Notes under the pieces: generated by a model
The model's input: the letters and a program-made list of their open reading frames with translations, nothing else
The model's database searches: none
What the model was told of the DNA's origin: nothing
Assembly: GCA_028704975.1 (NCBI GenBank)
Contig: JAQWEK010000003.1
Span: 1-46,399 of the forward strand
Reading direction: 5' to 3'
Length of the DNA stretch: 46,399 nt
Source of the DNA: Bacteroidales bacterium
GTDB lineage: Bacteria > Bacteroidota > Bacteroidia > Bacteroidales > UBA932
Translations under genes and position numbers: made by a program
Shown: piece after piece, positions 42,180-46,399 of the stretch
Numbering within the stretch: the stretch's first letter is position 1
Layout of the letters: every line of letters begins with the position of its first letter

Positions 42180-43481
42180 CTATTTATAGGGATTTTCCCA
42201 GAACCGCACGCAATCCGTTGTTTCCTTTTCATTGCTGCCAGTCCTATTTGATTTGTAATTTTGCGGGCATAAATCCATGTATATGTGTTGTGCATATTCC
42301 TCAGGTGTGTATTGGTGCCCTTTTATGTAAGTCTCTGTGTTAAAGCCTGTATGGGAGATGCACTCAATGTGGTAAAGATTTTTAGACATATAGTTAAAGT
42401 ATGCTTCTTGTGATTCTTTTCTTCCGTTCCAGTTAGCGTCATCATTAAGCCTCACCGTACGTCCATCTTTAAACCTGTCACGTACTTCCTCTATTGAAAG
42501 CAGATTGAAATCTTCATCCATCATGAATGCCGCAAATGTCGGATCCATCCAGATCCATTTGTGCAATGTGTTGGAATATACAGAGTTAATTACGTGGCAA
42601 TCATTAATGTAAACCTTTGGAAAGCAAGTAACATATCTGGATTTGAATCCCATTGCCAGATAACATTCATTTAAAAGCATTGCCAATCCTCTGCAATTCA
42701 AGCCGTTTCCGCTTTTCTTGCAAGACTCCATCATGTCTATTGCGTTATAAGGAGACGGGTTTCCGTGCTGTCCGTCATGGCGTATTGTGTTGTGAACCCA
42801 ATACATAAGTTTCTCAATTTTGGAAATTTCATCTCCGTTGCCGGCAATGCTGTCCAAATTAAATTTCATCCTAACGCGTACAAGATTACTGTCATCCGGA
42901 TTGGCATAGGTAAAATGAAACTTTACACTGTCGGGAGCATAAGAGGCTGATTGCTGTAAAATATGCTGATAATCAGTCTTTTCTCTTAATACTGACATTG
43001 CATCCTTAAACTTTTTCTCTCCCCTCAAAGAGGCAAGATCCTCATCTTTCATTGCCCAGCTGTAAGACTCGGTGCCATATTTTGCGACGCTGTCAATTGC
43101 GGCAAGCGCAACCTGCATATTGCCAACTCTGGCGTTGTAGCAGGCTAGGTTATAATACATTCCGCTAAAGTCAAGTCCTTTTTCCTCCCGATAGTATTTT
43201 TTTATTCTTTCCGGCAGAGCATCGTACTTTGCATAAAAACCATTGTACTCTTTTGCAAGTATCTTATAATCACGGCTTTTAGATTTGTCTTGCGTATTAA
43301 CTGCGGTATTAAAATCTTTGATTACTTTATCAAAACCTTGCACAGCCAATGTGTCAATAGTCTGGTCTTTAACCGTTTGAGCCGTCTTATTTTGATTTTT
43401 GGAGTTCTGTGCGTTTGCCGTAAAAGGTAACATTAAAAGTATGACTGCTGTGGCACAACTTTGCAAAAATGTCTGTTTCAT
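42180..43481 (-). CDS. Secreted transglutaminase-like domain protein
   Basis: 433-residue exported protein. The signal peptide is MKQTFLQSCATAVILLMLPF with cleavage after TANAQ. An N-terminal helical region (about 45-170) has YREEKGLDFSGMYYNLACYN and VGNMQVALAAIDSVAKYGTE, resembling a TPR-like pair. The transglutaminase-like core (about 215-345) contains the full Cys-His-Asp triad: Cys in NGLNCRGLAMLLNE, His in YINDCHVINSVYSN and Asp in HKWIWMDPTFAAF. Such proteins may be peptidases or cross-linkers in the periplasm or at the cell surface. The first 11 codons lie inside MITE-like element 2, so the start and n-region of the signal peptide appear element-derived. The gene upstream is a truncated paralogue. 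Confidence 0.82.
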   Translation of the reverse strand: MKQTFLQSCATAVILLMLPFTANAQNSKNQNKTAQTVKDQTIDTLAVQGFDKVIKDFNTAVNTQDKSKSRDYKILAKEYNGFYAKYDALPERIKKYYREEKGLDFSGMYYNLACYNARVGNMQVALAAIDSVAKYGTESYSWAMKDEDLASLRGEKKFKDAMSVLREKTDYQHILQQSASYAPDSVKFHFTYANPDDSNLVRVRMKFNLDSIAGNGDEISKIEKLMYWVHNTIRHDGQHGNPSPYNAIDMMESCKKSGNGLNCRGLAMLLNECYLAMGFKSRYVTCFPKVYINDCHVINSVYSNTLHKWIWMDPTFAAFMMDEDFNLLSIEEVRDRFKDGRTVRLNDDANWNGRKESQEAYFNYMSKNLYHIECISHTGFNTETYIKGHQYTPEEYAQHIYMDLCPQNYKSNRTGSNEKETTDCVRFWENPYK

Positions 43482-43574
43482 AATTGTTTACAGTTTATCG
43501 CTATTACAAAAAGAGGTTAGCGTATATTTACAACATCCCGATTATTAGTTGATTTTTCAAAATTATGGCACAGC
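43447..43574. mobile_element. MITE-like element 2 (128 bp, terminal inverted repeats)
   Basis: Ends GCTGTGGCACAACTTTGCAA and, read inward from the right, GCTGTGCCATAATTTTGAAA match at 20 of 24 positions. Inside is a hairpin CGCTA/TAGCG (about 43499-43522). It is collinear with element 1 at 41508-41637. It covers the first codons of the transglutaminase gene on one side and the last codons of the truncated paralogue on the other. Confidence 0.75.
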
Positions 43575-44062
43575 AACTTTCTCTCCCATTTATAAGATTC
43601 ATTACTGTATTTTGAAGCTTCATCCATTGCTGCAAGAGCAATTTTCTGATTCCCGATTTTTGCGTTGTAGCATGCAAGGTTGTAGTAAAGTCCGTACAGA
43701 ATGTAGTCCCTGTCATCGCTATAGTATTTTTTTACATTTTCCGGCAGTGCCTGATACTCTGCAATCATTTTATTAAACTCTTTTGCAAGCCTTTGATAAT
43801 CGCGGTCATTTTCATTCATTAGTCTTGTTGTAAGCTTGTCAAACTTTTTAAGTTTTTTATCAAACTCCGTGCGGCATGCGCTGGAATTATTCTTATTATC
43901 AGTAAGTTGATAGTAAAAGTAATTGTTTTTTCCCGAGGTTGTATAATTTGTATAAGCGTTCTTAGATGTAAGATTTTTTGCATTTGCCTCGGACGGATTA
44001 ATTGTTGCAGGCACCATAACCGATGCTATTGCAATTGTGTAAATTAATGTACGTGTTTTCAT
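43517..44062 (-). CDS. Truncated paralogue of the transglutaminase-like protein (N-terminal region only)
   Basis: 181-residue exported protein with signal peptide (IAIASVMVPATINPSEANA). Its residues from about 90 to 165 align with the N-terminal helical region of the neighbouring transglutaminase: LAKEFNKMIAEYQALPENVK and LYGLYYNLACYNAKIGNQKI, then ALAAMDEASKYSNESYKWER. The match stops exactly where MITE-like element 2 begins (43574), after which the frame reads element sequence (LCHNFEKSTNNRDVVNIR) to a stop. The catalytic domain is absent. It may be a pseudogene or a shortened but expressed secreted protein. Confidence 0.7.
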   Translation of the reverse strand: MKTRTLIYTIAIASVMVPATINPSEANAKNLTSKNAYTNYTTSGKNNYFYYQLTDNKNNSSACRTEFDKKLKKFDKLTTRLMNENDRDYQRLAKEFNKMIAEYQALPENVKKYYSDDRDYILYGLYYNLACYNAKIGNQKIALAAMDEASKYSNESYKWERKLLCHNFEKSTNNRDVVNIR

Positions 44063-44204
44063 ATCTGTAATATTTTTATTTTTAAAGTTTTGCTCAAATT
44101 TTTCCTCTCCGCCTCATTTTTTCTCTCTGCTTATTAGACGGACAAATAGATTTTTTGTTGCAAAACTTTCCGGAAATTTTTACAGCATGACTCTTACAAA
44201 CTTT

Positions 44205-45215
44205 TTATTTCATTGGAAATGAGTGTTTCTGCAGGAAATATTTGTGCATGCATTCCTTTTCATCACTTATTATGCGATAAAGTTTGGAGTTTTGTAGGAC
44301 TTCATAAATATCATACTTCTTGCCGTCTATCTTGATTATCCTGTATATCAGGCGAATTCCGTGGCTATAATCAACATACCAATTTACATGTTTGCTGTAT
44401 GACGGCTGGATATTTTTCCCGTTTTCCCTGCGCCATCCGTATATTGTCTCATACCTTGATGTTCCCTCGGGAGTATAATCTTTAGCTGCACATGAAGTTG
44501 AATCTCCGTCTTTTAATTCTCTGTAATAGTTGGTTTTACAAGATAATATTACATCTTTCTTTAGGCCGTTTATTATCTGCCCAAAGTGATAACACTTTAC
44601 TTTAAATAGTGCATTTATTGCATTGTTGCTGTCCTCAAAAACGTATGGCTGGCAGTTCCTGTCTTTTACCGGCCTAAACGGAAACGGTTCAATTGAACCC
44701 TCTGCGGCATCGGCAATTTTATCAACTAAGTAAGCGGTTGGCAAAGAGCAGTATAGAGAGTCTGCTATTTCAATTGCCGCTTGCGGCGTCATTGGCATTC
44801 TTATAAAATCTTCATTTGTCCCGATAGTTAAATAATCCGGAAGTACCTGGATTTCAACACTGTGCTTGCGGCGCAGAATAGGAATGCTGTCAACAATATC
44901 TGTCGTGAAAATTATTTTTTTGAAATACTTCATGGAATCCGGTACGTTCCCCTCCAATATTTGCTTGACAATAAGGGAATCTCTGCGACGTATTCCGACA
45001 GGATTAATTGAAATATATTCCCCGCGCATGTTGTAAAAACCGACTGTGTCAAGAGATCTGATAAATGTCCTGCCTGTCTGTATATTGCTTGTATCGTGCG
45101 ATTTGCTAATTGTTTGATAGTAGGGGACGGGAACTCTTTGCTGACCAAGAATTTTTTTAGCCGGCACACATAAGATTAGTGCAATAAAAACCGTTGCTTG
45201 ATATATCGTTTTCAT
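44205..45215 (-). CDS. Secreted protein of unknown function with HVNWYVDYSHG motif
   Basis: 336-residue exported protein, signal peptide about residues 1-24 (IALILCVPAKKILGQ). I do not recognise a named family. Conserved-looking blocks are DYLTIGTNEDFIRMPMTPQA followed by SLPTAYLVDKIADAAEGSI, and near the end SRYETIYGWRRENGKNIQPS, then HVNWYVDYSHGIRLIYRII with a cluster of His, Asp, Tyr and Trp that looks like an active or binding site. I recall similar DYSHGIRLV motifs in uncharacterised secreted proteins of other bacteria, which is weak evidence. Four cysteines are present in the mature part. It lies divergent from an aldo/keto reductase gene. Confidence 0.65.
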   Translation of the reverse strand: MKTIYQATVFIALILCVPAKKILGQQRVPVPYYQTISKSHDTSNIQTGRTFIRSLDTVGFYNMRGEYISINPVGIRRRDSLIVKQILEGNVPDSMKYFKKIIFTTDIVDSIPILRRKHSVEIQVLPDYLTIGTNEDFIRMPMTPQAAIEIADSLYCSLPTAYLVDKIADAAEGSIEPFPFRPVKDRNCQPYVFEDSNNAINALFKVKCYHFGQIINGLKKDVILSCKTNYYRELKDGDSTSCAAKDYTPEGTSRYETIYGWRRENGKNIQPSYSKHVNWYVDYSHGIRLIYRIIKIDGKKYDIYEVLQNSKLYRIISDEKECMHKYFLQKHSFPMK

Positions 45216-45265
45216 TATTGGCGCAAGTTCGTAATTTTTAATTATAATATGATTGATAAATGCGT

Positions 45266-45273
45266 TAAATTTG
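45266..45273 (+). promoter_or_regulatory. -7 box TAAATTTG for the aldo/keto reductase
   Basis: Exact TAnnTTTG match 20 nt before the ATG at 45294. Confidence 0.55.
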
Positions 45274-45293
45274 AAGCTACAAAATCTATAACT

Positions 45294-46399
45294 ATGATTT
45301 ACCGTAAACTTGGCCGCACGGGTCTGAATATTAGTGCAATAGCTCTTGGATGTGAAGGTTTTGCGGGCAAGAGGGAAGAAGATATCGTGAGGGATTTCGA
45401 TTTTGCGGAAGAAGTCGGAATAAATTTTTTTGATTTATATGCGTCAAATCCCGATTTACGCTCTAATCTTGGAAAGGCTATTGCGGGGAGGCGTGATAAA
45501 TTTATCATTCAGGGACACCTGTGCTCTATCTGGGAGAAGGGACAGTACTTGCGTTCCCGCAATATTGATAAGACTAAACTTTCTTTTGATGATTTGCTTA
45601 CCAGACTCGGGACGGATTATCTTGATGTCGGGATGATTCACTATATTGATTCAATCAGGGATTTTAATAAAGTTTTTGATGGGGAGATTTTTAGGTATGT
45701 CCGGCAACTCAAGCAGGAGGGCATTATTCATTTTATAGGCATGAGCAGTCATAACCCTCAAGTTGCGCAAAAGGCTGTGGATACGGGTGTTATAGATGTG
45801 CTTATGTTCTCTATTAATCCTTGTTATGATATGCAGCCGGCAACGGAAGAGGTGGAAGATTTGTGGGCCGAAGAAAATTATAATAATGCCCTGCAAAATA
45901 TTGATGCTGATAGGGAGAAGTTATATGAAACTTGCGAACGATTGGGTGTTGGGATTGATGTTATGAAGGTTTATGGCGGAGGCGATATTTTGAATGAACT
46001 TGACTCTCCTTTTGGTAGGGCTCTGACCCCGGTACAAGCTATAAATTACGCACTTACAAGACCGGCTGTTGCGGCTGTAATGTTAGGGTGCAAGAGTATT
46101 GATGAGATGAAGGCAGCAATTGCCTGGTGTACGGCTTCCGAAAAGGAAAGGGACTATGCTTCCGCAATTTCCACAATGAAAAAATATACGTGGAAAGGGC
46201 ATTGCATGTATTGCGGTCATTGTGCTCCGTGCACTGCCGGAATTGATATTGCAAGTGTGAATAAATTTTATAACCTGGCAAGAGCACAAGACTGCGTGCC
46301 GGAGACCGTGCGCGAACATTACAGATTATTAGAGCATCATGCTTCTGAATGCGTCAAGTGCGGCGTATGTCAGACAAGATGTCCTTTTGGTGTGGAGAT
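45294..46399 (+). CDS. Aldo/keto reductase with C-terminal 4Fe-4S ferredoxin-like domain (cut by window edge)
   Basis: Partial gene running off the right edge; the ORF track misses it because no stop is present. Translation from the ATG at 45294 is open for 368 codons. An aldo/keto reductase TIM barrel fills about residues 1-290, with MIYRKLGRTGLNISAIALGC, the catalytic-type Asp and Tyr in INFFDLYASN, Lys in RRDKFIIQGH, and later FIGMSSHNPQVAQKAVDTGV. The C-terminal part has two cysteine sets, HCMYCGHCAPC and SECVKCGVCQTRCPFG, each fitting a 4Fe-4S site. This MSMEG-like AKR-ferredoxin fusion is common in anaerobes; electrons probably come from ferredoxin or NAD(P)H. Substrate unknown. Confidence 0.9.
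   Translation, partial: MIYRKLGRTGLNISAIALGCEGFAGKREEDIVRDFDFAEEVGINFFDLYASNPDLRSNLGKAIAGRRDKFIIQGHLCSIWEKGQYLRSRNIDKTKLSFDDLLTRLGTDYLDVGMIHYIDSIRDFNKVFDGEIFRYVRQLKQEGIIHFIGMSSHNPQVAQKAVDTGVIDVLMFSINPCYDMQPATEEVEDLWAEENYNNALQNIDADREKLYETCERLGVGIDVMKVYGGGDILNELDSPFGRALTPVQAINYALTRPAVAAVMLGCKSIDEMKAAIAWCTASEKERDYASAISTMKKYTWKGHCMYCGHCAPCTAGIDIASVNKFYNLARAQDCVPETVREHYRLLEHHASECVKCGVCQTRCPFGVE

Overview
The window looks like a chromosomal segment from a member of Bacteroidota, most likely Bacteroidales. The evidence is a NigD-like lipoprotein, an ECF sigma factor paired with an anti-sigma/beta-barrel fusion, a PiT-PhoU fusion, tandem OmpH/Skp proteins after bamA, and repeated use of the Bacteroidota -7 promoter box (TAnnTTTG) just ahead of start codons. 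Base composition is moderately AT-rich. No rRNA, tRNA or CRISPR array was seen.

Layout. (1) 1-4.3 kb: the 3' end of a DASS-family anion permease, then a roughly 300-bp GC-rich block of hairpins with a 45-bp tandem repeat, a decayed IS3 transposase, a PPC/DUF296 protein and an orphan methyltransferase. (2) 4.5-9.8 kb: transport, with a glutamate/aspartate-type symporter operonic with an Asp/Glu racemase, a divergent EamA transporter, and a PiT phosphate transporter behind a perfect 21-bp palindrome. (3) 9.9-11.1 kb: an oxidative-stress pair, a Fur/PerR-like regulator and rubrerythrin, with a perfect 7-1-7 PerR-type box inside the promoter. (4) 11.2-15.1 kb: NigD-like lipoprotein, an ECF sigma factor with a candidate dual membrane-spanning anti-sigma factor, and a Gate-domain membrane protein. 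(5) 15.1-20.1 kb: trxB, bamD, rpoZ, recN, nagB. (6) 20.1-25.5 kb, minus strand: LysM/periplasmic-binding protein, purC, GT4 glycosyltransferase, OmpH-like lipoprotein, pdxJ. (7) 25.6-31.2 kb: nadK, uppS, bamA and two OmpH/Skp genes, an envelope-biogenesis cluster. (8) 31.4-40.0 kb: korA-korB, gdhA, a YncE/phosphoesterase fusion (minus) and tryptophanase. (9) 40.1-46.4 kb: accessory-looking region with a deleted IS3 element, nitroreductase, ybaK, a transglutaminase-like secreted protein and its truncated paralogue, two MITE-like elements, a secreted protein of unknown function, and the start of a ferredoxin-type aldo/keto reductase that runs off the right edge.

How it fits together. Tryptophanase, NADP-type glutamate dehydrogenase, 2-oxoacid:ferredoxin oxidoreductase, a glutamate/aspartate-type transporter and a racemase suggest an anaerobe that ferments amino acids or peptides (inference). 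Rubrerythrin under a PerR-like repressor fits an anaerobe that meets occasional oxygen. BamA, BamD, three OmpH/Skp-like proteins and UppS form a core envelope-building set.

The most interesting observations are: (a) two related, about 130-bp inverted-repeat elements at 41.5 and 43.5 kb that overlap gene ends, one coinciding with the truncation of a transglutaminase paralogue and apparently supplying the start codon and first residues of its neighbour's signal peptide; (b) the sigma/anti-sigma-barrel pair; (c) the PerR box between the -33 and -7 elements upstream of a cysteine-free Fur homologue; (d) the hairpin-rich repeat block at 1.5-1.8 kb; (e) promoter boxes so close to start codons that several mRNAs are probably leaderless.
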